Position numbers and translations under genes: made by a program
Shown: positions 35,601 to 42,299 of the stretch, piece by piece
How the letters are laid out: each line of letters opens with the position of its first letter
Position numbering within the stretch: the stretch's first letter is position 1
Notes under the pieces: generated by a model
Database searches by the model: none
What the model was told of the DNA's origin: nothing
Seen by the model: the letters and a program-made list of their open reading frames with translations, nothing else
Assembly (NCBI RefSeq): GCF_030269545.1
Contig: NZ_BSTN01000023.1
Span: 22,730 to 86,729, forward strand
Direction of reading: 5' to 3'
Length of the DNA stretch: 64,000 bases
Source: Actinomadura sp. NBRC 104425
GTDB taxonomy: Bacteria; Actinomycetota; Actinomycetes; Streptosporangiales; Streptosporangiaceae

Positions 35601-36874
35601 CGACTCTGCTGGTGGTGCCGATGTCGCTGGTGGGCAACTGGCAGCGGGAGGCGGCCAAGTTCGCGCCGAAGCTGCGCGTGTACGTGCACCACGGCACAGG
35701 GCGGCACCGCGACGACGATCTCGTCCGGGCGGCGGCGCAGGCGGATCTGGTCGTCACCACGTACGGCACGGCGGCCCGCGACGCGGCGATGCTGGCGCGC
35801 GTCGCCTGGGAGCGGGTGGTGTGCGACGAGGCGCAGGCGCTGAAGAACAGCGGCACCCGGCAGGCCCGAGCCATCCGCGGCATCCCGGCCCGCACGCGCA
35901 TCGCGCTGACCGGCACGCCGGTGGAGAACCACCTGATGGAGCTGTGGTCGATTCTGGAGTTCGCCAATCCGGGGCTGCTGGGGCCGCGGGCGGCGTTCCG
36001 GGAGCGGTTCGCGGTCCCGATCGAGCGGGACGGGGACGAGGCCGCGGCGCTGGCGCTGCGGCGCGCCACCCGGCCGTTCGTGCTGCGCCGCCTGAAGACC
36101 GACAAGGCGATCATCTCCGACCTGCCGGAGAAGCAGGAGATCAAGGTCTACTGCAATCTGACCGCCGAGCAGGCGTCGCTGTACCAGGCGACGCTGGACG
36201 ACATGCTGGCGCGCATCGCCGAGAGCGAGGAGGACCAGCGGCGGGGCCTGGTGCTGGCGACGATGGCGCGGCTCAAGCAGGTGTGCAACCATCCGGCGCA
36301 GCTGCTCGGGGACGGGTCGCGGCTGCCGGGCCGGTCGGGCAAGCTGGAGCGGCTGGAGGAGATCTGCGCGCAGGTCGTCGAGCAGGGCGAGAAGGCGCTG
36401 GTGTTCACCCAGTACGCCGAGTTCGGGGCGATGCTGCGGCCGTATCTGGCGGCGCGGCTGGAGCGGCCGGTGCTGTGGCTGCACGGCGGCACGTCCCGGC
36501 GGCAGCGCGACGAGCTGGTGCGGCGCTTCCAGGAGGACGCGGAGCCGGCGGTGTTCCTGCTGTCGCTGAAGGCGGCGGGCACCGGGCTGACGCTCACGGC
36601 CGCCAACCATGTGGTGCACGTCGACCGGTGGTGGAATCCGGCCGTGGAGGACCAGGCCACCGACCGGGCGTTCCGCATCGGCCAGACCAAGAACGTGCAG
36701 GTCCGCAAGCTGATCTGCGTCGGCACGCTGGAGGAGCGGATCGACGAGATGATCGACCGCAAGAAGGCGCTGGCCGAGTCGGTGGTGGGCAGCGGGGAGG
36801 ACTGGCTGACCGAGCTGTCGGTGGCCGAGCTGCGCGAGGTGCTGCGGCTGTCCCCCGAGGCGGTGAGCGGCTGA
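32693..36874 (+). CDS. SNF2-family helicase containing an intein
   Basis: The precursor is 1393 residues; after removal of the 384-residue intein (562-945) the mature SNF2 protein would be 1009 residues. The N-terminal 500 residues are the bacterial SNF2-associated region. Helicase motifs follow: LRPFQERGLAWL, the Walker A DSMGLGK (554-561) completed by Thr946 after splicing, CDEAQALKN (motif II), LTGTPVENHLMELWS (III), AAGTGLTLTAANHV (V) and QATDRAFRIGQ (VI). It would be an ATP-driven DNA translocase; its role is unknown. The stop overlaps the start of the SWIM-domain gene (TGATG), so both are translated together. GGGGATC precedes the ATG. Confidence 0.92.
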   Translation: MLVAHATWHGGALCLWAERTGPYEPHPDVHPFATRDFTGTSYEPLVKGAFRVELTMTLPTHDDHPLPSPECGAEGVVPEELRDWRVPALVLEPFPAMTLLQLAEHSADVVPGSDLRYLCLLADEAMRLAGRGQVLPALLREDGDLVARWRPVIDDPARFADLARAMPAACRAADGGRPAAEVLREALTDLVDTAVRGVVPHPLLPPRRGKAPDRVPLAERWVQALTGPNHSVPREPGDDADDLIAELDAWAAATRRPAGPLRVCFRLVEPGAVTTDAPDAPDDADEEAGDDAWRVEFALQGTDDPSLYVPAATVWAGEATSIADAEETLLTGLGRALRLFPDMAAALDSPTPGELTLDTAGAFRFLRQAAPMLAAAGFGVLLPKWAGKAKLGLRLTTRAQDGEGSGAAASSGFDLRSLVDFRWDLAIGDETIDEEELEELARLKTPLVRLRGQWVELDEQQLQAALEFLRHPRRGKMTAAEAMRAVIHAGDDALPLLDVDADGAFGDLLSGEADRRLAPVGTPDGFEGRLRPFQERGLAWLKFMDDLGLGAVVADSMGLGKCVHPDELVFANGALVKARDIWARFAGAAVSDGEGEWATPLEPLTVNSIDEKGRIVPAKVTRLYRQHVREPLRKVRLDDGSEITVTRRHRLLGPEGWTRELAPGQGICVPSRLVHDGLPLDADLTVLLAWQISEGRETVHNTAFISQKNEQTLHDLAERLRRVGARFGLDVSRAQVVSAAPRTPHLEVTSKDYRRFLEELGYTWARNSAHKRIPDAVMAADDRTVALFLRHYFAAEVSVGEGMRGLEIASASGFVIRQLAAMLRRFGIWLRRTVRWKHATDGRRIRRPYHVGLIGGPSLHLFRERIGIADPVKAAKLSAVCAIPSDTNVEGVPGAERDRLDGRVSREVFYATVTSVEDVDYEGYVYDLEVADHHNYVAEGMLCHNTAQTLALLVHERGDGRGDGEGAPGPTLLVVPMSLVGNWQREAAKFAPKLRVYVHHGTGRHRDDDLVRAAAQADLVVTTYGTAARDAAMLARVAWERVVCDEAQALKNSGTRQARAIRGIPARTRIALTGTPVENHLMELWSILEFANPGLLGPRAAFRERFAVPIERDGDEAAALALRRATRPFVLRRLKTDKAIISDLPEKQEIKVYCNLTAEQASLYQATLDDMLARIAESEEDQRRGLVLATMARLKQVCNHPAQLLGDGSRLPGRSGKLERLEEICAQVVEQGEKALVFTQYAEFGAMLRPYLAARLERPVLWLHGGTSRRQRDELVRRFQEDAEPAVFLLSLKAAGTGLTLTAANHVVHVDRWWNPAVEDQATDRAFRIGQTKNVQVRKLICVGTLEERIDEMIDRKKALAESVVGSGEDWLTELSVAELREVLRLSPEAVSG
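34376..35527 (+). mobile_element. Intein in the Walker A motif of the SNF2 helicase
   Basis: This in-frame 384-codon insertion splits GLGK and T of the ATP-binding loop. It starts with Cys (CVHPDELVFANG, block A), has TxxH in EITVTRRHRLL (block B), and ends GYVYDLEVADHHNYVAEG then MLCHN (blocks F and G) with penultimate His, final Asn and Thr as the next residue. All residues needed for protein splicing are therefore present. The middle (about 90-330 of the intein) resembles a LAGLIDADG endonuclease but both signature helices are degenerate: LLAWQISEGRE and LRHYFAAEVSVG lack the usual catalytic aspartates, so homing is probably lost. Base composition looks slightly less GC-rich than the flanking exteins. 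Confidence 0.92.
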
Positions 36875-37719
36875 TGAGCGGGTTCTTCGAGTACCGCGAC
36901 CCGATCCCGGTGGAGGGCGGCATCCGGGCCCGCACCCGCCGCGGCTCGATCGGCGCGCGGTGGTGGTCGCGGCGGTTCGTCGACCTGATCGAGGCGTCCG
37001 GCGACCGCGGGCGGTTGCAGCGCGGCCGCGCGTACGCCCGCAGCGGCCAGGTGATCGATCTGCGGGTGGCGCCGTACGAGGTGACGGCGCGCGTGCAGGG
37101 TTCGGTGGACGAGCCGTACGAGGTGGCCGTCGGCATCGACGCGCTGTCGGAGGCCGAGTGGCGCGCGGTGGAGGCCGAGCTGGCGTCCCGGGCGGTGTTC
37201 CGGGCGCGGCTGCTGGCCGGGGAGATGCCACCGGAGATCGAGGACGTGCTGGCGGAGCTGGGCCTGTCGTTGTTCCCCGAGTCGGCGGCCGACCTGCACC
37301 TGATGTGCACCTGCCCGGACTACGGCGACCCCTGCAAGCACGCCGCCGCGGTGCTGTACCTGCTCGCCGAGGCGTTCGACGACGATCCGTTCCTGGTTCT
37401 GCAGTGGAACGGCCGCAGCAGGGAGCAGCTGCTCACGGCGTTGCGGCGGCTTCCCGCCGCCTCGCCCGATCCGGTGGACGCGGGCGGCTTGGACGACGAG
37501 CCGCTGTCACCGTCCGGTTTCTGGACGGCCCCGACGGGCCTGGCGCACCTGCGGGAGCGGCCGCCCGCCCCTCCGGTGCCCCCCGGTTTCATCCTGCGCG
37601 TCGCCGCTCCGCCGCCGGTGCGGATCCGGCGCCGTGAGCTGACGGACGTGCTCGCCCCCGCGTACGAGGCGCTCGCGTCTGCGGACTTCGACTTCGACGA
37701 GCGCCGCGACGACGGCTAG
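36874..37719 (+). CDS. SWIM zinc-finger protein
   Basis: This 281-residue protein starts MSGFFEYRDPIPVEGG. Its SWIM motif is CTCPDYGDPCKH near residues 148-159 (CxC, then CxH). SWIM domains bind DNA or protein. The gene overlaps the SNF2 helicase stop by one base and this gene pair recurs across actinobacteria, so the two proteins probably act together. A segment around GARWWSRRFVDLIEASGDRGRLQRGRAYARSG is typical of the family. Its TAG stop overlaps the TAG of the convergent small gene within the four bases CTAG. Confidence 0.88.
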   Translation: MSGFFEYRDPIPVEGGIRARTRRGSIGARWWSRRFVDLIEASGDRGRLQRGRAYARSGQVIDLRVAPYEVTARVQGSVDEPYEVAVGIDALSEAEWRAVEAELASRAVFRARLLAGEMPPEIEDVLAELGLSLFPESAADLHLMCTCPDYGDPCKHAAAVLYLLAEAFDDDPFLVLQWNGRSREQLLTALRRLPAASPDPVDAGGLDDEPLSPSGFWTAPTGLAHLRERPPAPPVPPGFILRVAAPPPVRIRRRELTDVLAPAYEALASADFDFDERRDDG

Positions 37720-37877
37720 CCGCACGGTCCGGCGCACTCGACGCAGGCCAGCACGGGCGCCCCGTCGGGGAGGTCGCCGATCCGCTCGGTGGGGCGGGGC
37801 CAGCGCTTGTCGCAGACCGCGCAGGCGTGCCCGGCGCGCTGCGCAGGGGACAGCGGCGCGGGGTCCACGACCGCCAC
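37716..37877 (-). CDS. Small CxxC protein, function unknown
   Basis: This is a 53-residue protein with two Cys pairs, CAVCDKRW and CVEC, followed by a final CG, which could bind zinc. The GTG at 37877 is chosen because AGGA lies seven bases upstream; the frame stays open to 37982, but that extension holds a rare TTA codon and a TTGACA hexamer (37919-37924) better read as a -35. It overlaps the SWIM gene stop in a tail-to-tail arrangement. I do not recognise a family. Confidence 0.5.
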   Translation of the reverse strand: MAVVDPAPLSPAQRAGHACAVCDKRWPRPTERIGDLPDGAPVLACVECAGPCG

Positions 37878-38015
37878 AGGGGGTTCCTGAGGTACAACCA
37901 CACCAACGTTCACATAGATGTCAACGCATAACGCGACATGTCCGTTACGGTCGGGCCACAGAACGTTGACTCCGGCAGTCACGGCGCGGGGCCGCAGCGG
38001 TGCCCGCCGCCCTGC

Positions 38016-38858
38016 TCAGTCGTAGTGCAGGCCGGTGCAGGCGACCTCGCCGCCGATGGTCGCGCACACCCCGAGCAGCCCGACGATCTCGGCGTAGTCG
38101 CAGGTGGTGAACTCGGTGACGCGCGGCCCCGCCTGCTTGACGCCGGGGATCACCGCGCAGGACTGGGCGATGGACGTGGAGCTCCACTCGATGCCCAGGG
38201 TGTACGGGGCGGGGACGGTGCAGCTGCGCCAGCGGGCCGGGTCCGCCAGGGCGCGGCGTGCCCCCTCGTAGATCATCTCCTGGGCGCGGGCGGGCGGCAC
38301 CAGCTCGGCGGCGTACCGGTCGCTGCCCTTCTTGACCGCGACGGTCGTCACGTCGCCGAGCACTTCGCGGGCCTCGTCGCAGGCGGCCTGGTCCCCGGCG
38401 ACCAGGCCCACCGGCACGCCCAGGGTGCCCGCGTAGGCGGCCATCAGCCGGATCTCCCCCGCGACCTCGCCGTTGAGGTAGACGTTGTGGATCTCCCGGC
38501 CCATCCAGGTGTGGTTGAGCACGCCGCGCGGCGTGCCGGCGCGGGCGTGGTAGCCCACGTACAGCGCCACGTCGAAGGAGGCGTCCAGTCCCTCGGCCAT
38601 GCGCATCGGCTTGTACGGGCCGCGGACCAGGGTGCAGCGCCGGTCGATGAGGTCGGCGCGCAGGTTGCGGCCCATGCCGTGCGCGTCGGTGACGACGACG
38701 GTGTCGGCGCCGGCGTCGTAGGCGGCGCGGACGGCGGCGTTGGCGTCGGCGGTCATCAGCTCGCAGCCGCGTTCGTAGCCGCGGCCGGGAGCGCGCATCT
38801 CCTCGGGGTCGGTCAGACCGGAGACGCCCTCCATGTCGACCGAGATGAACACCTTCAT
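38016..38858 (-). CDS. M55-family D-aminopeptidase (DppA-like)
   Basis: This 280-residue zinc peptidase of the DppA family cleaves N-terminal D-amino acids from short peptides such as D-Ala-D-Ala. Metal ligands are visible: Asp and Glu in ISVDMEGVSG (residues 8-10), DAHGMGRN, His in YVGYHARAG, and the catalytic His/Asn region VLNHTWMG. Length fits the family. No dipeptide transporter genes are adjacent, so its substrate source (wall recycling or import) is not indicated. It is the first gene of a minus-strand pair with the small CxxC protein. Confidence 0.88.
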   Translation of the reverse strand: MKVFISVDMEGVSGLTDPEEMRAPGRGYERGCELMTADANAAVRAAYDAGADTVVVTDAHGMGRNLRADLIDRRCTLVRGPYKPMRMAEGLDASFDVALYVGYHARAGTPRGVLNHTWMGREIHNVYLNGEVAGEIRLMAAYAGTLGVPVGLVAGDQAACDEAREVLGDVTTVAVKKGSDRYAAELVPPARAQEMIYEGARRALADPARWRSCTVPAPYTLGIEWSSTSIAQSCAVIPGVKQAGPRVTEFTTCDYAEIVGLLGVCATIGGEVACTGLHYD

Positions 38859-38889
38859 CCCCCCATGGTGCCCCCGCGCGCCCCGCCGG

Positions 38890-40134
38890 TCACGACGCGG
38901 CGGACCGCTCCTCGGGCCGCTGCGCGGGGCGGTCCGTGTGCAGCGGCAGGCGGGCGCGGACGCGGAAGCCGCCGCCGGGCCGGGCCCGCGCGGTCAGCTC
39001 GCCGCCCAGCGCCCGCGCCCGCTCCCGCATGCCGTCGACGCCGGTGCCGCCGCCGGGCGCCGGTTTCGCGGCGGCGGGCCCGTCGTCCTCGATCTCCACG
39101 TGCAGGGCGTCATCGCCGTAGCGGATGCGCACCCGCGCGGACGCCGCGTCCGAGTGGCGGGTGACGTTGGTCAGGGCCTCCTGGACGATCCGGTAGGCGG
39201 CCAGGTCGGTGTCGGGTGGCAGCGGCCGCGGCTCGCCCTCGACGCTGGTGTGCACGGCCAGCCCGGCGGTTCCGGCGCGTCCGGTCAGCTCGTCCAGGCG
39301 GGCCAGACCGGGCGCGGCGGGTTCGGCCGGCGTCTCCCGGCCGGCCTCGTCGACCTGGCGCAGCACCCCCAGGGTGGCCCGCAGTTCGCGCAGCGCGTCC
39401 TTGCTGGCCTGCCGGATCGCGCTGAGCGCCGCCTCCGCGCCGTCCGGGGCGCGGGCCAGCCCGTGCAGCGCCGCGTTGGCCTGCACGTTGATCAGCGAGA
39501 TGTTGTGGCCGAGCGCGTCGTGCAGCTCGCGGGCGATGCGCAGCCGCTCCTCGGTGGCGCGGCGGCGGGCCTCCTCCTCGCGGCCGCGTTCGGCGGCCAG
39601 TGCGCGCCGTTCGGCCTCGCGCAGGTAGGCGCGGCGGTTGCGGACCACCCCGCCGACCGCGATGACCGCGACGAACCACCCGGCCAGCATCCACAGCGCC
39701 GCGTCCTGCAGGTGGTTGACGGTGCTGGTCATCTCGCCGTACGCGACGAAGGCCATGGCGGCGGCGCCGAGCAGCACGGCGACGGCCACCGCCCCTTCGG
39801 CGGCGACCGTGTAGAGCGCGATGACGAACGTGATCAGCAGCGGCCCGTCGGGCTCGGTGCAGGGGTAGTACACCGCGCAGGCGACCAGCGTCACGGTGCA
39901 CACCGTGACGGGCCGCACGCGCCGCCAGTACAGCGCCGCGCACGCCGCGGTCATCAGCGGCCAGCCGAGCCACGGGACGCGGGAGGAGCCCGAGCCGTCC
40001 CGGACCGACGCCGCCAGGGCGGCCGCCGCCATGACGGCGAACACGGCGGCGGCCAGCGCCGCGTCTGCGCGGCATCCCCGCCATCGCCGCCCCCACCGCC
40101 CGGCGTACTGCTGCAACTGCTCGGGGACCCGCAC
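38890..40134 (-). CDS. Orphan NarL-type sensor histidine kinase
   Basis: This 414-residue sensor has five or six N-terminal membrane segments with little extracytoplasmic sequence (residues 25-165), a coiled linker rich in Arg/Glu/Ala, the HisKA_3 phosphoacceptor segment RIARELHDALGHNISLINVQ, and an ATPase domain with AYRIVQEALTNVTRHS (N box) and GVDGMRERARALGG (G box). No response regulator gene is next to it. It starts with GTG with CAGGATG about five bases upstream. It is divergent from the Xre-membrane protein pair and shares a 145-bp promoter region with it. Confidence 0.88.
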   Translation of the reverse strand: MRVPEQLQQYAGRWGRRWRGCRADAALAAAVFAVMAAAALAASVRDGSGSSRVPWLGWPLMTAACAALYWRRVRPVTVCTVTLVACAVYYPCTEPDGPLLITFVIALYTVAAEGAVAVAVLLGAAAMAFVAYGEMTSTVNHLQDAALWMLAGWFVAVIAVGGVVRNRRAYLREAERRALAAERGREEEARRRATEERLRIARELHDALGHNISLINVQANAALHGLARAPDGAEAALSAIRQASKDALRELRATLGVLRQVDEAGRETPAEPAAPGLARLDELTGRAGTAGLAVHTSVEGEPRPLPPDTDLAAYRIVQEALTNVTRHSDAASARVRIRYGDDALHVEIEDDGPAAAKPAPGGGTGVDGMRERARALGGELTARARPGGGFRVRARLPLHTDRPAQRPEERSAAS

Positions 40135-40212
40135 AGGGCCATCCTGCCAGCGCCGCGCACCGCTTCATCCCGTTCACCCGGCGCCTCCGCGATTGCATCC
40201 CTTGCACAGGAT

Positions 40213-40246
40213 GTAGTACATCTACTATCACTGTAGACGGATCTAC
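40213..40246. promoter_or_regulatory. Duplicated operator upstream of the Xre gene
   Basis: Two inverted repeats GTAG-(5-6 nt)-CTAC lie at 40213-40225 and 40233-40246, with centres about two helical turns apart, in the region between the histidine kinase and the Xre gene. TACTAT (40223-40228) with TTGCAC upstream (40202-40207) may be the promoter, overlapped by the first site. Two Xre dimers on one face of the DNA would give tight autorepression. Confidence 0.6.
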
Positions 40247-40279
40247 TACGACACGTACGAGAGATTCGATGGGAGGCCG

Positions 40280-40543
40280 GTGTCCGCCGACAGGGAGAAG
40301 GTCTACAACCGGATCGCGATGCTGCGAGCCGAACGCGGCGTGTCACGCCGCGACCTGGCCGCCGCGCTGGACGTCCACTACCAGACGGTGGGCTATCTGG
40401 AACGCGGCGAGTACAGCCCCAGCCTGCACCTGGCGCTGCGCATCGCCGACTACTTCGAGGTGCCGGTCGAGGTGGTGTTCTCGCTGAACCCCTTCCCGCG
40501 CCTGGGCGCCACGGAAACGACGAACGACGGGAGCCGATCATGA
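40280..40543 (+). CDS. Xre-family transcriptional regulator
   Basis: This 87-residue protein is a single HTH_3 domain: YNRIAMLRAERGVSRRDLAAALDVHYQTVGYLERGEYSPSL, followed by ALRIADYFEVPVEVVFSL, the usual ending of YozG/DUF2178-linked regulators. It starts with GTG; GGAGG is only three bases away. Its stop overlaps the ATG of the membrane-protein gene (ATGA). Two operator-like sites upstream suggest it represses its own operon. Confidence 0.88.
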   Translation: MSADREKVYNRIAMLRAERGVSRRDLAAALDVHYQTVGYLERGEYSPSLHLALRIADYFEVPVEVVFSLNPFPRLGATETTNDGSRS

Positions 40544-41064
40544 AACCGCGCAACCGGCGCGAGGAACGGATGCTGGCGGTGCTGGAGCGCGAGACGCCGC
40601 GCTACCAGACCAGGAAGGGACGGCGGAGGCTGGTGGTCGCGGCCGCGGGCTGCCTCGGGCTGATGTGGGCGGCGGCGGTCGTCTGCTGGTACCTGGCGCC
40701 CAGCACCGCCGCGATGGTCACCACGTTCGTGCTGTGCGGGCTGGCGCTGGTGGTGGGCGCCCAGCTGTGGGGGATGCTGCACATCGTCACCCGGGGCACC
40801 GCCAGCCTGCCCGAGCACCTGCTCGACGAGAGGCAGGTCCGCGAGCGGCTGAGCGCCCACCCGATCGCCCACCGCCTGACCCTGTTGCTGCTGCTCGCGG
40901 TGTTCCTCGCCGTGGGCCTGGCGCTGCAGGAGGAGCGGCCGGAGGTGCCCAGCGCGGCGGCCGTCGTGCTGCTGTTCGCGCTGATGGCCACCGTGTGGTC
41001 GCTGCCGATGCTGGTCACCGCCTGGCGCATGGCCGACCCGCCGCCCGAGGAGGAGGCCGTCTGA
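40540..41064 (+). CDS. Four-helix membrane protein paired with Xre regulator
   Basis: This 174-residue protein has a basic cytosolic N-terminus (MKPRNRREERMLAVLERE) and two hydrophobic hairpins at about residues 31-77 and 110-163, giving four membrane segments. It resembles small integral membrane proteins encoded next to YozG-like Xre regulators (DUF2178-like arrangement), but I am not sure of the family. The ATGA overlap shows coupling to the regulator. The acidic C-terminal tail is ADPPPEEEAV. Confidence 0.7.
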   Translation: MKPRNRREERMLAVLERETPRYQTRKGRRRLVVAAAGCLGLMWAAAVVCWYLAPSTAAMVTTFVLCGLALVVGAQLWGMLHIVTRGTASLPEHLLDERQVRERLSAHPIAHRLTLLLLLAVFLAVGLALQEERPEVPSAAAVVLLFALMATVWSLPMLVTAWRMADPPPEEEAV

Positions 41065-41090
41065 TCCCGCCCGGCGGGCGCCGGGGGCCG

Positions 41091-41639
41091 TCAGAGCGAG
41101 GCGGTGACGTGCCGGGCCGCGGCCACCGCCTCGCTCTCGACGGCCGCGGCGGTCTTGGCGGCCGAGCCGTACCGCACGGTGATGCGCAGGGCGCCGCGGC
41201 GCACCAGGACCGTGGTCTCGGGCAGCATGCCGCGGTCCGTCACCACGCACGCCTCGTCCCCGAGCCCCGGCGGGCGTCCCACCGCGCCGAGGCCGTTCAG
41301 CGACCCGCAGCCGCGGAGGTGGTCGTCCCGGGCCATGCCCGCCGTCCACGCCTTTTTGATTTTGATTTCCAGGTGGGCGTGGCGCGGCGGCCGGGCCCTC
41401 ATTTCACACTCCGCGCCCGTGTGGCCGGTACGGTTCCACACCTCGCCGCCGGGGACGAGCGCCGTGAGCGACGCGTCCCGGCAGGGGACGCGCAGCGTGC
41501 GGGGCTCGCCCAGCGGCAGCAGCCCGGTGATCTGCCCGATCAGCACCGTCAGGGTGCCGACGATGCAGCCGCCGAACAGCCCGTAGACGGCCAGTCCGAT
41601 CGGGTTGGCGGACAGTTCCCGCAGGGACCCGCTGCTCAC
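41091..41639 (-). CDS. Membrane-anchored secreted protein, DUF3558-like
   Basis: This 182-residue protein has one N-terminal membrane segment (about GLAVYGLFGGCIVGTLTVLIG) and an exported domain with paired cysteines (VPCRDAS, GAECEMRA, LRGCGSL, EACVVT). The pattern of strands and the final VRYGSAAKTAAAVESEAVAAA resembles the DUF3558 lipoprotein fold and the protein encoded just upstream. GTG at 41639 overlaps the previous stop (GTGA). A run of A/T codons (EIKIKKAW) is unusual for this genome. The function is unknown. Confidence 0.7.
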   Translation of the reverse strand: MSSGSLRELSANPIGLAVYGLFGGCIVGTLTVLIGQITGLLPLGEPRTLRVPCRDASLTALVPGGEVWNRTGHTGAECEMRARPPRHAHLEIKIKKAWTAGMARDDHLRGCGSLNGLGAVGRPPGLGDEACVVTDRGMLPETTVLVRRGALRITVRYGSAAKTAAAVESEAVAAARHVTASL

Positions 41640-42265
41640 CGGCCCGCCTCCAGCACCCCGGCCGCCAGCCGCCCCACCGCCTCGCGGTTCGCGGCGGCGC
41701 GCGCCACCGCGAGGACCTGCACCACCAGGTCGCCGCGTTGCGCCATCACCCGGTAGGCCGGGGAGACATCGTCGTAGTAGGTGCCCGCGCACGCCGCCGC
41801 CTGCCGGCCGATCCCGGTGACGGGTTGCAGCCGGCAGATGGAATCGCTGTCGCGGGACAGCTCCGCGGTGAACTCGTCGGCCGCCCTGTCCTCGCCCCAG
41901 CGCACCACGATCTTCTCCCCCTTCCCGCCGTCGACGTCCTCCTTGTCGTCGCCGTACCGCGTCAGCCGCAGCGTCAGGAGGGCTTCGCTGGGGTTGTCCT
42001 CCCCCTTCGGCGCCAGGCCGCACTCCTTGCTCAGCGACCACGCCTCGCCCGGCTCGCCGTCCCCGGACACCGACACCACGACCGCGCCGGGCAGCACCTC
42101 GCCCAGCGTCTCGGCGGGCACCAGGTTGCAGGGCGTGCGCACGCCGCGGACGGGGTCGTCCCCTTCGCTGGAGTTGCTGTTCATCTGCCAGGCGACGCCG
42201 CCGCCGAAGGCCAGGCCGACCACGGCGGCGGCCGCCACCGCGGCAGCCTGGGCATACCGGTCCAT
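41636..42265 (-). CDS. Membrane-anchored secreted protein, DUF3558-like
   Basis: This 209-residue protein has an N-terminal anchor (AAAVAAAAVVGLAFGGGVAW) and an exported domain with conserved Cys (TPCNLVP, KECGLAP, SICRLQP, AACAGTY). The order of segments matches the next gene, so the pair probably arose by duplication and may form a complex at the cell surface. The ATG at 42265 has no ribosome binding site, but CATAAT nine bases upstream could be a -10, giving an almost leaderless message. The upstream neighbour is glgP, 34 bp away, with no evident link. Confidence 0.72.
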   Translation of the reverse strand: MDRYAQAAAVAAAAVVGLAFGGGVAWQMNSNSSEGDDPVRGVRTPCNLVPAETLGEVLPGAVVVSVSGDGEPGEAWSLSKECGLAPKGEDNPSEALLTLRLTRYGDDKEDVDGGKGEKIVVRWGEDRAADEFTAELSRDSDSICRLQPVTGIGRQAAACAGTYYDDVSPAYRVMAQRGDLVVQVLAVARAAANREAVGRLAAGVLEAGR

Positions 42266-42299
42266 GAACGGATGATTATGGACCGGTTCCGGTGCGCTG

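Noticed and set aside
37878..37982. Extended start of the small CxxC protein at 37982
   Set aside because: It includes a TTA codon, a TTGACA hexamer and no ribosome binding site, whereas GTG at 37877 has AGGA at proper spacing.
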